Shown piece by piece: positions 1-8,818 of a stretch of DNA of 64,000 nt. Under the pieces are notes generated by a model. It was not told the DNA's origin. It worked only from the letters and a program-made list of their open reading frames with translations, and searched no databases. How positions within the stretch are numbered: position 1 is the first letter of the stretch; every line of letters starts with the position of its first letter. The position numbers and the translations under genes are program-made. Source of the stretch: Paracoccus aurantiacus. Its GTDB lineage: Bacteria > Pseudomonadota > Alphaproteobacteria > Rhodobacterales > Rhodobacteraceae. The stretch lies in assembly GCF_007993065.1 (NCBI RefSeq), contig NZ_VOPL01000004.1:248001-312000 (forward strand). The letters are read 5' to 3'.

Positions 1-1221
1 GCCGATGTCGCGGCGGGTCGTGCATTTCTTCTGCAAGGCGGCGATTGCGCTGAAAGCTTCGGTGAATTCAGCGCCGACAATATTCGCGATACCTTCAAGG
101 TCATGCTTCAAATGGCCGTCGTGCTGACTTGGGGCGCTCAGCTTCCGGTCGTCAAGGTCGGCCGCATGGCCGGACAGTTCGCCAAGCCGCGCAGTGCGCC
201 CACGGAAACGGTCGACGGCGTCGAACTGCCGAGCTATCGCGGCGATATCATCAACGGCTTCGATTTCACCGCGGCGGCGCGCATTCCCGATCCGCAGCGG
301 ATGCTGTCGGCCTATACGCAGGCTGCGGCATCGCTGAACCTGTTGCGCGCCTTCTCGACGGGCGGCTATGCCGATATTCATCGCGTGCAAAGCTGGATCG
401 CCGATTTCACCTCTGGCCCCGAGGCAGAGCGTTATCGCGCGATTGCGGACCGGATCAGCGATGCAATGGCATTCATGCAGGCCGCCGGTGTGACCGCCGA
501 AACCGCGCATGAACTGGGGCAGGTCGAATTCTACACCAGCCACGAGGCACTGCTTCTGGAATATGAAGAGGCGCTGTCGCGCATCGACACCACGACGGGC
601 ATTCCTGTCGCGGGTTCGGGTCACATGATCTGGATCGGCGACCGCACACGTCAGCCTGACGGGGCGCATGTCGAATTCTGCCGTGGTGTTCAGAACCCGA
701 TTGGGCTCAAGACCGGACCGACGACCACGGCGGACGATCTGAAAGTGCTGATGGAAAAGCTGAACCCGGAAAACGAGGCCGGTCGCCTGACCCTGATCGC
801 GCGCTTCGGGGCCGGCAAGGTCGGCGATCATCTGCCGCGGCTTATCAAGGCGGTTCAGGAAGAAGGCGCGAATGTCGTCTGGTCCTGCGACCCGATGCAT
901 GGAAATGTCATCAAGTCATCCACCGGCTACAAGACACGGCAGTTCGATTCGATCCTGCGCGAAGTGCGCGAGTTTTTCGCGGTCCACAAGGCCGAAGGCA
1001 CCATACCGGGCGGGGTCCATTTCGAAATGACCGGCAAGGACGTCACCGAGTGTACGGGCGGTGTACGGGCTGTGACCGACGAAGATCTCTCGGATCGCTA
1101 CCACACCGCCTGTGACCCGAGGCTGAATGCGAGCCAGTCGCTGGAGCTTGCATTTCTGGTCGCCGAAGAACTGCGCAACCGCCGCGTTGCCGAGCCCAAG
1201 CCGCAGGCCCGCGTCAGCTGA
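1..1221 (+). CDS. 3-deoxy-7-phosphoheptulonate synthase, class II (5' truncated)
   Basis: This enzyme condenses phosphoenolpyruvate with erythrose 4-phosphate in the first step of the shikimate pathway. The frame is open from base 1, so the N-terminus (about 50 residues by comparison with the usual ~460) lies outside the window. The first visible residues include [11 protein letters not shown], the class II signature with the metal-ligand Cys. Further on come WSCDPMHGN and [17 protein letters not shown], which carry the other metal and substrate ligands. It is the plant/Mycobacterium-type enzyme, not the AroF/G/H type. A clear hairpin terminator follows 20 bp after the stop. Family assignment is firm; I leave the symbol empty because naming varies. 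Confidence 0.95.
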   Translation, partial: ADVAAGRAFLLQGGDCAESFGEFSADNIRDTFKVMLQMAVVLTWGAQLPVVKVGRMAGQFAKPRSAPTETVDGVELPSYRGDIINGFDFTAAARIPDPQRMLSAYTQAAASLNLLRAFSTGGYADIHRVQSWIADFTSGPEAERYRAIADRISDAMAFMQAAGVTAETAHELGQVEFYTSHEALLLEYEEALSRIDTTTGIPVAGSGHMIWIGDRTRQPDGAHVEFCRGVQNPIGLKTGPTTTADDLKVLMEKLNPENEAGRLTLIARFGAGKVGDHLPRLIKAVQEEGANVVWSCDPMHGNVIKSSTGYKTRQFDSILREVREFFAVHKAEGTIPGGVHFEMTGKDVTECTGGVRAVTDEDLSDRYHTACDPRLNASQSLELAFLVAEELRNRRVAEPKPQARVS

Positions 1222-1241
1222 TCGCGTGATTTCGTATGAGA

Positions 1242-1266
1242 AAGGGGCCGCAAGGCCCCTTTTTTG
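1242..1266 (+). terminator. Rho-independent terminator after DAHP synthase
   Basis: The stem GGGGCC / GGCCCC with loop GCAA is followed by a run of six T. It is flanked by A on the other side, so it can also serve the convergent ThiE-like gene on the minus strand. Confidence 0.85.
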
Positions 1267-1281
1267 TTGTTGGATTTCTGG

Positions 1282-1902
1282 TCACCGCCACAGGGCTGAC
1301 AAGGCCGTCACCGGCTCTTCCTCGGCCCAGATTTCGGCTCCGATTGCGAAGAAGTCGGTGATCGGGGCAAGCTTGCCGATCAGTGCGGCGTCCAGTCCTC
1401 CCTCGGCCACGACCGGCACCTCGATCATCTCGGACCACCATTCGAAAAGCTCAGCCGGGGCAAGTTCGCCCGACCCCAGACCGGTCGCGCCCACCGGGCC
1501 GAAGCTTACGTAATCGGCACCCGCTTCGGCAGCGCTCATCCCATCGTGGCGCGAGGCAGCGCAGAATGCGCCGACAATCGCATCCGCGCCCAGATCGCGA
1601 CGCGCCTGACGGACCTTGTTGATACCGCCGGTGATGTGAACCCCGTCCAGCCCATGGCGTTGCGCAATCTGGACATGGTCGTCGATGACCACGGCAATGT
1701 CATGGACATGGGCAAGATCGCGCACCATGTCGGCCATCCGGCCAAGCTGCGCCTCGTCGCCTGCGCCCGGAATGCGGATACAGGCGGGCGCGAACCGTTC
1801 CAGCAGTTCGGCCAGCATCGGACCGAAGGTGCCGGGTTCGGCGCCCACGGGCGTTATCAGGTAAAGCTGGGGCGCAGTCGGGGCGTCGGGCTGGTCGGTC
1901 AT
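1282..1902 (-). CDS. thiamine phosphate synthase-like protein (ThiE/TenI family)
   Basis: A TIM-barrel protein of 206 aa resembling ThiE, which joins the hydroxymethylpyrimidine and thiazole phosphates, and TenI. Visible pieces are the first strand LYLITP, the VVIDDHVQIA segment, GLDGVHI, and the phosphate-binding half GADYVSFGPVGAT followed by VVAEGG. The classic ThiE signature is only partly kept: the canonical IGxS strand is replaced by VGAFCAAS. The enzyme activity is therefore less sure than the fold. I chose the ATG at 1902 because GAAGGAAG lies just upstream; a longer reading frame to 1929 lacks a good ribosome site. No other thiamine genes are nearby. Confidence 0.75.
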   Translation of the reverse strand: MTDQPDAPTAPQLYLITPVGAEPGTFGPMLAELLERFAPACIRIPGAGDEAQLGRMADMVRDLAHVHDIAVVIDDHVQIAQRHGLDGVHITGGINKVRQARRDLGADAIVGAFCAASRHDGMSAAEAGADYVSFGPVGATGLGSGELAPAELFEWWSEMIEVPVVAEGGLDAALIGKLAPITDFFAIGAEIWAEEEPVTALSALWR

Positions 1903-1996
1903 CTTGCTTCCTTCTTGTCGAACCCGCATATCAGCGCCCCGCGCCTCGCGCCAGAGTCTTGCGGGACAGCGCGCGTGGCGCTAACAGCGCGCCATC

Positions 1997-2749
1997 ATGA
2001 GCCAGCCAGAATCGCCGACCGCGACGCAACCCGTCATCATCCTGACCCGCCCGCAGATGGGCGACAATATCGGCGCGGCTGCCCGCGCCATGCTGAATTT
2101 CGGCCTGACCGAGATGCGCATCGTCGATCCGCGCGACGGATGGCCGAACCCGCGCGCGGTCGCGATGGCGTCTGGGGCGGCGGGACAGGTGCTTGACCGG
2201 GCGCGTGTTTACCCCACGCTCGCCGAGGCGATGGAGGGCGTTACTTACGCCTTCGCGACCACAGCGCGCGGGCGCGAGATGACTAAGCCCGTATTCACGC
2301 CGGCGACCGCATCCGCACATGGACGCGCAGAGATCGAACAGGGCGGGCGCGTGGCATTCATTTTCGGGCCAGAGCGCGCCGGGCTTGAAAACGATGATAT
2401 CGCGCGCGCGAATGCGATCCTTACCGTTCCCGTGAACCCGGATTTTCCCTCGCTCAATCTGGGGCAGGCGGTGCTGCTTCTGGGATATGAGTGGACGCAG
2501 AACCGCCTGCCGCCGCAGCCGATGCCGACCGCGCGTCGTCCGGCAGGAGAGGTGGCCGCCGACCGGATCGAAATCGAGAAACTCGCCGATCACTATGAGG
2601 CAAAGCTGGATGAGGCGGGGTATTTCTTCCCGCCAGAGAAAGCGCCGCCCATGAAGCTTAACCTGCGCAACCTGTGGTCGCGCATGGCGCTGACGCGGGC
2701 CGATGTTCAGGTCTTGCACGGTATGCTGCGTCAGTTGACCCGACGCTAG
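1997..2749 (+). CDS. RNA 2'-O-methyltransferase, TrmH/SpoU family (TrmJ-like)
   Basis: A SPOUT methyltransferase of 250 aa. TrmJ methylates the ribose of position 32 in tRNAs using S-adenosylmethionine. The N-terminal strand [20 protein letters not shown] is motif 1 with the Asn-Ile-Gly-Ala substrate loop. [10 protein letters not shown] is motif 2, and [15 protein letters not shown] is motif 3, forming the deep trefoil knot. About 80 residues of C-terminal extension follow, as in TrmJ. It stands alone, divergent from the ThiE-like gene (94 bp between starts), and ends 32 bp before the small ORF that precedes murA. The family is certain; the exact target nucleotide is inferred. Confidence 0.88.
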   Translation: MSQPESPTATQPVIILTRPQMGDNIGAAARAMLNFGLTEMRIVDPRDGWPNPRAVAMASGAAGQVLDRARVYPTLAEAMEGVTYAFATTARGREMTKPVFTPATASAHGRAEIEQGGRVAFIFGPERAGLENDDIARANAILTVPVNPDFPSLNLGQAVLLLGYEWTQNRLPPQPMPTARRPAGEVAADRIEIEKLADHYEAKLDEAGYFFPPEKAPPMKLNLRNLWSRMALTRADVQVLHGMLRQLTRR

Positions 2750-2781
2750 ACCTCTGCCTGGCAAAGCGTTAACAGATCGCA

Positions 2782-2952
2782 ATGACAAGCACGCGCAAAC
2801 CCGGCGAACCCGCCACCCGCGAAGATCGGCTGAGTGCCGCGCTGAGGGCGAATCTCGCCCGGCGCAAGGCGCAGGCACGGGCGCGCGCCGCGCAGGGCGA
2901 GCAGCAAGAGGGCGCGCCGGAACCGGACAGCACCCCGGAAAGCGAGGAATAA
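2782..2952 (+). CDS. small basic/acidic protein coupled to murA (56 aa)
   Basis: A 56-aa ORF whose stop codon overlaps the murA start codon by one base (TAATG), which favours translational coupling. The middle is a basic, probably helical segment with an [15 protein letters not shown] core; the C-terminal 18 residues are acidic (EQQEG...ESEE). No transmembrane segment or signal peptide is visible. I recall similar short ORFs ahead of murA in other Rhodobacterales, but function is unknown. The context suggests a link to cell-wall synthesis only by position. Confidence 0.7.
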   Translation: MTSTRKPGEPATREDRLSAALRANLARRKAQARARAAQGEQQEGAPEPDSTPESEE

Positions 2953-4235
2953 TGGACCAGATCATCGTTCAAGGCGGTGGCGAGCTTTATGGCGACATCC
3001 CGATAACCGGCGCCAAGAATGCCTGCCTGACGCTGATGCCGGCAACGCTTCTGACCGACCAGCCGCTGACGCTGACGAACGCACCGCGTCTGTCGGACAT
3101 CAAGACGATGACGGATCTGCTGCAATCGCTGGGGGCCGAGGTCGTCTCGATGCAGGACGGCCAGGTTCTGGCGATGTCCAGCCACGACCTGACCAGCCAG
3201 ACCGCCGATTACGAGATCGTGCGCAAGATGCGCGCCTCCATACTCGTTCTAGGGCCGCTTCTGGCACGTTACGGCGAGGCGATCGTGTCATTGCCGGGTG
3301 GTTGCGCGATCGGTGCGCGCCCGGTCGATCTTCACCTGCGGGCGCTGGAAGCGATGGGCGCCCAGCTTGATCTGCGCGAAGGCTATGTCCATGCCAAAGC
3401 GCCCTCTGGCGGATTGAAGGGCGCGGTGATCGACTTTCCGCTCGTCTCGGTCGGGGCTACGGAAAACGCGCTCATGGCGGCGACTCTGGCAAACGGTACA
3501 ACGGTCATCAGGAACGCCGCGCGCGAGCCAGAGATCGTCGATCTTGCCGAATGCCTGCGCCGGATGGGGGCCCAGATCGAGGGCGAGGCGACCGGAACGA
3601 TCACGGTGCAGGGCGTCAGGTCGCTTCACGGCGCGACCCACCCCGTCGTCACCGACCGGATAGAGCTTGGAACCTATATGCTGCTGCCCGCGATCTGCGG
3701 GGGCGAGGTCGAGTGTCTGGGCGGCCGGCTGGACCTGATTGGCGCCTTTGCCGAGAAGCTTGACGAAGCCGGCATCAGCGTCAGCCAGACCGAACGCGGC
3801 GTGAAAGTCGCCCGCAAGAATGGCCGCGTCCGCGCGGTCGATGTGGTCACGGAACCCTTTCCGGGCTTTCCGACCGACCTCCAGGCGCAGATGATGGCGC
3901 TGATGTGCACGGCAGAAGGCACCTCGGTCCTTGAGGAAAAGATCTTCGAGAACCGTTTCATGCACGCGCCAGAACTGACCCGGATGGGCGCGCGCATCGA
4001 AGTGCATGGTGGCCACGCAACCGTTCACGGGGTCGAGAAGCTTCGCGGCGCACCGGTCATGGCGACCGACCTTCGCGCCTCGATCAGCCTGATCCTCGCG
4101 GGGCTCGCCGCCGAGGGCGAGACGGTGGTCAGCCGCGTCTATCACCTTGACCGCGGGTACGAGCGCGTCGTGCGCAAGCTTCGTGACGTCGGCGCCAACA
4201 TCAAGCGCATAAAGGAGGCCCATCCTGATGAGTGA
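2952..4235 (+). CDS. murA: UDP-N-acetylglucosamine 1-carboxyvinyltransferase
   Basis: MurA transfers enolpyruvate from phosphoenolpyruvate to UDP-GlcNAc, the first committed step of peptidoglycan synthesis, in the cytoplasm. The 427-aa length is normal for the family. The N-terminus has the substrate Lys-Asn in [15 protein letters not shown]. The active-site loop [13 protein letters not shown] carries Cys118, the residue attacked by fosfomycin. The C-terminal [12 protein letters not shown] and [12 protein letters not shown] segments are also typical. It starts inside the stop of the preceding 56-aa ORF and overlaps the next gene by 8 bp, so the run is one operon. Confidence 0.97.
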   Translation: MDQIIVQGGGELYGDIPITGAKNACLTLMPATLLTDQPLTLTNAPRLSDIKTMTDLLQSLGAEVVSMQDGQVLAMSSHDLTSQTADYEIVRKMRASILVLGPLLARYGEAIVSLPGGCAIGARPVDLHLRALEAMGAQLDLREGYVHAKAPSGGLKGAVIDFPLVSVGATENALMAATLANGTTVIRNAAREPEIVDLAECLRRMGAQIEGEATGTITVQGVRSLHGATHPVVTDRIELGTYMLLPAICGGEVECLGGRLDLIGAFAEKLDEAGISVSQTERGVKVARKNGRVRAVDVVTEPFPGFPTDLQAQMMALMCTAEGTSVLEEKIFENRFMHAPELTRMGARIEVHGGHATVHGVEKLRGAPVMATDLRASISLILAGLAAEGETVVSRVYHLDRGYERVVRKLRDVGANIKRIKEAHPDE

Positions 4236-4707
4236 CGCGAGCTTTACCGATGTCGATCCCGGCCCGCTGATGCTGCGCGCCGAAGGGCCCGAAGATGTGT
4301 CGGTCCTTTCGATGCTGGTGCAGGATGCCGTGCTGACCGGCGGCGACATGACCTTCGACCGGAAGCGTCGCCAGCTTGCCATGCTGATCAACCGTTTCCG
4401 CTGGGAGGATGCCGAATATGCCGCCCGCGAGGGGCGCGATTTCGAACGGGTCCGCGCGTTGCTGGTCATTTCCGACATTACCGGCATCCGCAGCGACGGC
4501 ATTGACCGCGGGGATCGCGACGAGGTTCTGTCGCTTCTGGCGTTGAACTGGCAGCCGGGAGAGGACGGGACCGGCCTTCTGCAACTGGAATTCGCCGGCG
4601 ACGGCACGATCCAGATCGACGCGGAATGCATCTCGATTGACCTTCGCGATGTGACGCGGCCTTATGCGGCGGTCTCGGGCCACCAGCCCCGACACGACGA
4701 GACCTGA
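4228..4707 (+). CDS. DUF2948 family protein
   Basis: A 159-aa soluble protein of the alphaproteobacterial DUF2948 family, recognised by the [35 protein letters not shown] block. No known function. The first 8 bases overlap the end of murA and its stop is followed directly by the next ATG, so it is translated as part of the murA-hisD operon. No membrane or export signal is visible. Confidence 0.85.
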   Translation: MSDASFTDVDPGPLMLRAEGPEDVSVLSMLVQDAVLTGGDMTFDRKRRQLAMLINRFRWEDAEYAAREGRDFERVRALLVISDITGIRSDGIDRGDRDEVLSLLALNWQPGEDGTGLLQLEFAGDGTIQIDAECISIDLRDVTRPYAAVSGHQPRHDET

Positions 4708-5277
4708 ATGCGCCAGAGGGCGCCCGTCCCGCTGTCTTCGGATTTCCGCCTGTGGCAGCTGACACCGGACCGCGCCGAGGAGTGGCGCGCGATCCGGCTT
4801 GAGGCGCTGCGAAACGCGCCTGAAGCATTCGGCTCCAGCCTTGATGACTGGCAGGATCGGCCGCTCTCGGACTTCGCGGACCGGCTTTCGGGCTGCGCGA
4901 TGTGGGCGGCGGGTTCGCGTCCCGGGGAACCGCGCGCCGTCGCCAGCTGGGAGCGCGATATTTCGCCGGCAGAGCCGGATCTTGGATGGGTGATGTCGGT
5001 TTATGTCGCACCGGACATGCGCGGCAGGGGACTGAGCGACGCAATTTTCGCACAGCTTGCGCGGGATGCTGCACGCGCCGGTATGACGCGTTTGGGCCTG
5101 CATGTCGGCCAGAACAACGATCCCGCACAGGCGCTTTACAGGCGCGCGGGTTTCATCCCGACCGGCGGGCCACCGATGCTGAACGAGCGGGGTTTCTGGG
5201 AAATCGAGATGCGCATGATGCTGAAACCGCCCCTGCATGCGCGCATTCGCGACCGCATCGGACAGTTGCGCGCTTGA
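4708..5277 (+). CDS. GNAT family N-acetyltransferase
   Basis: A 189-aa acetyltransferase of the GNAT fold. LGWVMSVYVAPDMRGRGLSDAIFAQLA is strand 4 with the R/Q-x-x-G-x-G/A acetyl-CoA pyrophosphate loop. HVGQNNDPAQALYRRAGF is the C-terminal half typical of the fold. Opposite the start, EALRNAPEAFGSSLDDW resembles the acceptor-side region of YjaB/RimI-like small-molecule or protein acetyltransferases. The substrate cannot be told from sequence. It begins at the base after the DUF2948 stop and is followed 47 bp later by hisD. Confidence 0.85.
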   Translation: MRQRAPVPLSSDFRLWQLTPDRAEEWRAIRLEALRNAPEAFGSSLDDWQDRPLSDFADRLSGCAMWAAGSRPGEPRAVASWERDISPAEPDLGWVMSVYVAPDMRGRGLSDAIFAQLARDAARAGMTRLGLHVGQNNDPAQALYRRAGFIPTGGPPMLNERGFWEIEMRMMLKPPLHARIRDRIGQLRA

Positions 5278-5324
5278 GCATGGCCGGGCAGCCCGTTACA
5301 GATTTCCCGCAGAAGGAGCCGCCA

Positions 5325-6638
5325 ATGCCCGTGACCCTGTATACCGACGCCCCCGATTTTGAGCAGCGCTTCGTCGCGATGCTTTCGGCCAAGCGAGAGG
5401 ATTCAGCAGATGTGGGCGAGACGGTTTCCGCGATCATCGCTGACCTGCGGGCGCGGGGCGATGCGGCGCTGATCGACTATACCGCGCGCTTCGACCGCCT
5501 TGAACTGACCCCTGACACGCTGCGTTTTTCGGACGCTGAGATCGAGGCAGAGATCGCGAAGATTTCGGCGCAGGAACGCACGGCTCTTGAACTCGCTGCC
5601 GAACGCATCCGGGCGTATCATTCGCGCCAGGTCCCGCAGGATGAAAGCTTCACGGATGCGGACGGTGCGACACTCGGCTGGCGATGGACGGCGGTTTCGG
5701 CGGCGGGCCTTTATGTTCCCGGCGGGCAGGCGAGCTATCCGTCCTCGGTTCTGATGAATGCGATCCCGGCGCGGGTTGCAGGCGTAGAGCGACTGGTGGT
5801 CTGCGTGCCGACGCCGGGCGGTGTGGTCAATCCGCTGGTCCTGCTGGCCTGCAAGCTTGCGAATGTCGACGAGATCTATCGCGTCGGTGGCGCGCAGGCA
5901 ATTGCCGCCCTGGCATATGGCACGTCCACGATCGCGCCGGTGGACAAGATTACCGGGCCGGGGAATGCCTATGTCGCCGCCGCCAAGCGGCAGGTGTTCG
6001 GCAAGGTCGGCATCGACATGATTGCTGGCCCCTCCGAGGTTCTGATAATCGCCGATGGCGACCAGAATGCGGACTGGCTGGCAATGGATCTGATGGCGCA
6101 GGCCGAACATGACGCGGATGCCCAGTCGATCCTGATTACGCCTGATCCCACGATGGCGGATTCCGTCGCCGCTTCTGTCGCGCGTCTTGTCCCGACGCTG
6201 GAACGTGCTGAAATCGCCGGGGCGAGCTGGCGTGATTACGGCACGATCATCGTCACGCGCGATCTGGACGAAGCGGCCGCCCTGTCCGACCGCATCGCGC
6301 CCGAACATCTGGAGCTGTGCGTGGCCGATCCCGAAGCGCTTGCCCGAAAGACGCGGCACGCCGGGGCGATCTTTCTTGGCGCTTACACGCCGGAAGCGGT
6401 CGGCGATTATGTCAGTGGTCCGAACCATGTTCTGCCAACGGCGCGCTCTGCCCGGTTTTCCTCGGGGCTTTCGGTGATGGATTTCATCAAGCGCACGACT
6501 CTGGCGCGTCTTACCCCCGGAGCGCTTGCCGCGATCGGTCCCGCCGCCGTGACATTGGCGCAATCCGAAGGTCTGCAGGCGCATGGCCTTTCGGTCGCTG
6601 CGCGCCTGACACAGTTGAATGAAAGGAGCGGTGCATGA
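5325..6638 (+). CDS. hisD: histidinol dehydrogenase
   Basis: HisD oxidises L-histidinol to L-histidine in two NAD-linked steps with a zinc ion. The 437-aa product has the family blocks GLYVPGGQASYPSSVLMN, KITGPGNAYVAAAKRQVFG and DMIAGPSEVLI. The catalytic pair E327-H328 lies in RIAPEHLEL, and the C-terminal metal region is SGPNHVLPT. I chose the ATG at 5325, which has AGAAGGAG 9 bp upstream; the open frame extends far upstream only because of GC bias. The last four bases overlap the next gene (ATGA). Confidence 0.96.
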   Translation: MPVTLYTDAPDFEQRFVAMLSAKREDSADVGETVSAIIADLRARGDAALIDYTARFDRLELTPDTLRFSDAEIEAEIAKISAQERTALELAAERIRAYHSRQVPQDESFTDADGATLGWRWTAVSAAGLYVPGGQASYPSSVLMNAIPARVAGVERLVVCVPTPGGVVNPLVLLACKLANVDEIYRVGGAQAIAALAYGTSTIAPVDKITGPGNAYVAAAKRQVFGKVGIDMIAGPSEVLIIADGDQNADWLAMDLMAQAEHDADAQSILITPDPTMADSVAASVARLVPTLERAEIAGASWRDYGTIIVTRDLDEAAALSDRIAPEHLELCVADPEALARKTRHAGAIFLGAYTPEAVGDYVSGPNHVLPTARSARFSSGLSVMDFIKRTTLARLTPGALAAIGPAAVTLAQSEGLQAHGLSVAARLTQLNERSGA

Positions 6639-7114
6639 ACCATATCTCCAAGATCAGCATCGACGACAGCGCGGCACCGCCTGCGTCAGAAATCATCCTG
6701 CAGGAGCGCAAGGTCGCGGCCTATGATCTGCTGGAGGATAACAATTTCGACCTGCCGGGCCGTGATGGCCAGCCCGCACCACCCGGCCCCTATGCCCTGC
6801 GCCTCGGGTTGCGCGACGGGCGTCTGGTTTTCGACATTTCGCAGGAAGCGGGCGAGAAGGTGGCCGAATTCCATCTTTCGCTGGGTCCGTTCCGGCAGGT
6901 CATGAAGGATTATTTCCAGATCTGCGCCAGCTATTATGATGCGGTCAAAACGATGCCTCCTGCCCAGATCGAGGCGATCGACATGGCCCGGCGTGGCATC
7001 CATAACGAGGGCGCGCGCACGCTTCAGGAAAGGCTGGAAGGCAAGGCCGATGTCGATATCGACACTGCCCGCCGCCTTTTCACACTGATCTGCGCGCTTA
7101 TCCCGCAAGGCTGA
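6635..7114 (+). CDS. UPF0262 family protein
   Basis: A 159-aa protein of the conserved alphaproteobacterial UPF0262 family, recognised by KVAAYDLLEDNNF, PYALRLGLRDGRLVFDI and SLGPFRQVMKDYFQICASYYDAVK. No biochemical function is known. It is typically found right after hisD, as here, with an ATGA overlap; the next gene starts one base after its stop. Confidence 0.9.
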   Translation: MNHISKISIDDSAAPPASEIILQERKVAAYDLLEDNNFDLPGRDGQPAPPGPYALRLGLRDGRLVFDISQEAGEKVAEFHLSLGPFRQVMKDYFQICASYYDAVKTMPPAQIEAIDMARRGIHNEGARTLQERLEGKADVDIDTARRLFTLICALIPQG

Positions 7115-7115
7115 C

Positions 7116-7574
7116 ATGGCCGGGACGATCCCACATTCTGTCCTGTTCTGCTGCGATCACAACGCTGTCCGCTCGCCCATGGCCGAGGGGATGATGAAAA
7201 AATTCTATGGCCGCGCGGCTTATGTTCAATCCGCTGGTGTCAGGAACGATCTGGAGATCGACGGTTTTGCGGTGGCGGTCTGCGCCGAGCTTGGGATTGA
7301 GCTGTCGCGCCACCGCTCGCGCAGTTTCGAGGAAATGCAGAGCTGGGGCGATGATCTCGGCAGTTTCGACCTGATCGTGGCGCTTTCGCCCGCGTCGCAG
7401 CGGCAGGCGATGGAACTGACGCGGCACGCGCATCTGGAGATAGAATACTGGCCGGTCATGGACCCGACCGGGCTGGCCGAGGGGCGCGAGGCAGTGCTGC
7501 AGAAGTATCGCGAGGCGCGCGATCAGATCAAAGGCCGGATGCTCAGCCGTTTCGGCGAGCCGCAGGAAAGCTGA
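7116..7574 (+). CDS. low-molecular-weight phosphatase family protein
   Basis: A 152-aa protein of the low-molecular-weight tyrosine phosphatase / arsenate reductase superfamily. The catalytic P-loop C13-x5-R19-S (LFCCDHNAVRSPMAEG) is near the N-terminus, and the general-acid region VMDPTG is at about residue 112. AYVQSAGV fits the family's second block. The substrate is not known; members near hisD in Rhodobacterales may act on phosphoproteins or small phosphoesters. No arsenic genes are nearby, so arsenate reductase is unlikely. Confidence 0.85.
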   Translation: MAGTIPHSVLFCCDHNAVRSPMAEGMMKKFYGRAAYVQSAGVRNDLEIDGFAVAVCAELGIELSRHRSRSFEEMQSWGDDLGSFDLIVALSPASQRQAMELTRHAHLEIEYWPVMDPTGLAEGREAVLQKYREARDQIKGRMLSRFGEPQES

Positions 7575-7603
7575 TCGTCCGGAACGTGGAAGGGAGGAAC
7601 CAC

Positions 7604-8794
7604 ATGTCGAACGAAGATCCAGTTGTTATCGTCGATTTCGCCCGCACCCCAATGGGGGGATTTCAGGGCGATTTCGCGGGTGTCACCGCAGCAGATCTTG
7701 GCGCGACAGCCATTCGCGCCGCATTGGAGCGCGGCGGGGTCAGCCCCGGCGATGTGCAAGAGGTCATCATGGGATGCGTGCTGCCTGCCGGGCAGGGACA
7801 GGCGCCCGCAAGACAGGCCGCGCTTCACGCCGGGCTGCCTGTAAGTGCCTGTGCAACGACGATCAACAAGATGTGCGGATCGGGGATGAAGGCGGTCATG
7901 CAGGGCCATGACGCGATCATGGCGGGCAGTTCCGATATCGTAGTGGCAGGCGGCATGGAAAGCATGTCGAACGCGCCGTATCTGCTTCCAAAGGCACGTG
8001 CGGGGATGCGCATGGGGCACGGGCAGGTGATGGACCACATGTTCCTCGACGGTCTGGAGGACGCTTATGACAAGGGCCGTCTGATGGGAACATTTGCCGA
8101 GGATTGCGCCGAAGCTTACGGTTTCAGCCGTGAAAAGCAGGATGATTTCGCCATCGCCTCGCTGGCGCGCGCGAATGAAGCGATCACCGGGGGCAGGTTC
8201 CGTGCGGAAATCGCGCCGGTCACGGTGCAGACCCGTAAAGGCGAGGTGACGGTCGATACGGACGAGCAACCCGGCAAGGCGAACCCTGAAAAAATCCGTG
8301 ACCTGAAGCCGGCCTTCCGCAATGGAGGCACGGTGACGGCGGCAAACAGCTCGTCAATTTCGGATGGCGCGGCGGCCCTTTTGTTGATGCGGCTAAGCGA
8401 AGCCAAGAAGCGTGGCCTCGTTCCGCGCGGCATCATTCGCGGTCATGCCAGCCATGCGGCCGAACCGGGAAAATTTCCGACCGCGCCCATCGGCGCGATG
8501 AAAAAGCTGATCGAGCGTGTGGACTGGACCTTTCCCGAGGTCGATCTGTTCGAGATCAACGAGGCATTCGCCGTCGTCACAATGGCCGCCATGCACGACC
8601 TGCACCTGCCTCATGACAAGGTGAATATCCATGGCGGCGCATGCGCGCTTGGGCATCCTATCGGGGCGTCCGGCGCGCGTGTGCTTGTGACGCTGCTTGC
8701 GGCGCTGGAAACATATGGCATGGATCGCGGCGTCGCCTCGTTATGCATCGGCGGGGGCGAGGCGACGGCGGTCGCCGTTGAACGCTATGCCTGA
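7604..8794 (+). CDS. acetyl-CoA C-acyltransferase (thiolase)
   Basis: Thiolases condense two acyl-CoA molecules or cleave 3-oxoacyl-CoA. The 396-aa protein has the nucleophilic Cys in INKMCGSGMKAV, the NEAFA block, the catalytic His in GGACALGHPIGASG and the second catalytic Cys in LCIGGGEA. The last motif normally reads GGM/QG, so GGEA is a small departure. Whether it works in acetoacetyl-CoA synthesis (PhaA/AtoB type) or beta-oxidation is not clear, since no phaB or fad genes are adjacent. I chose the ATG at 7604 behind AGGGAGG over a GTG at 7586. Confidence 0.92.
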   Translation: MSNEDPVVIVDFARTPMGGFQGDFAGVTAADLGATAIRAALERGGVSPGDVQEVIMGCVLPAGQGQAPARQAALHAGLPVSACATTINKMCGSGMKAVMQGHDAIMAGSSDIVVAGGMESMSNAPYLLPKARAGMRMGHGQVMDHMFLDGLEDAYDKGRLMGTFAEDCAEAYGFSREKQDDFAIASLARANEAITGGRFRAEIAPVTVQTRKGEVTVDTDEQPGKANPEKIRDLKPAFRNGGTVTAANSSSISDGAAALLLMRLSEAKKRGLVPRGIIRGHASHAAEPGKFPTAPIGAMKKLIERVDWTFPEVDLFEINEAFAVVTMAAMHDLHLPHDKVNIHGGACALGHPIGASGARVLVTLLAALETYGMDRGVASLCIGGGEATAVAVERYA

Positions 8795-8818
8795 CAAGGT
8801 GACCGGAGGCGGCGGGGA

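Noticed and set aside
7116..7574. Arsenate reductase assignment for the low-molecular-weight phosphatase
   Set aside because: No arsenic resistance neighbours, and the C-x5-R-S loop fits phosphatases generally; left as family level.
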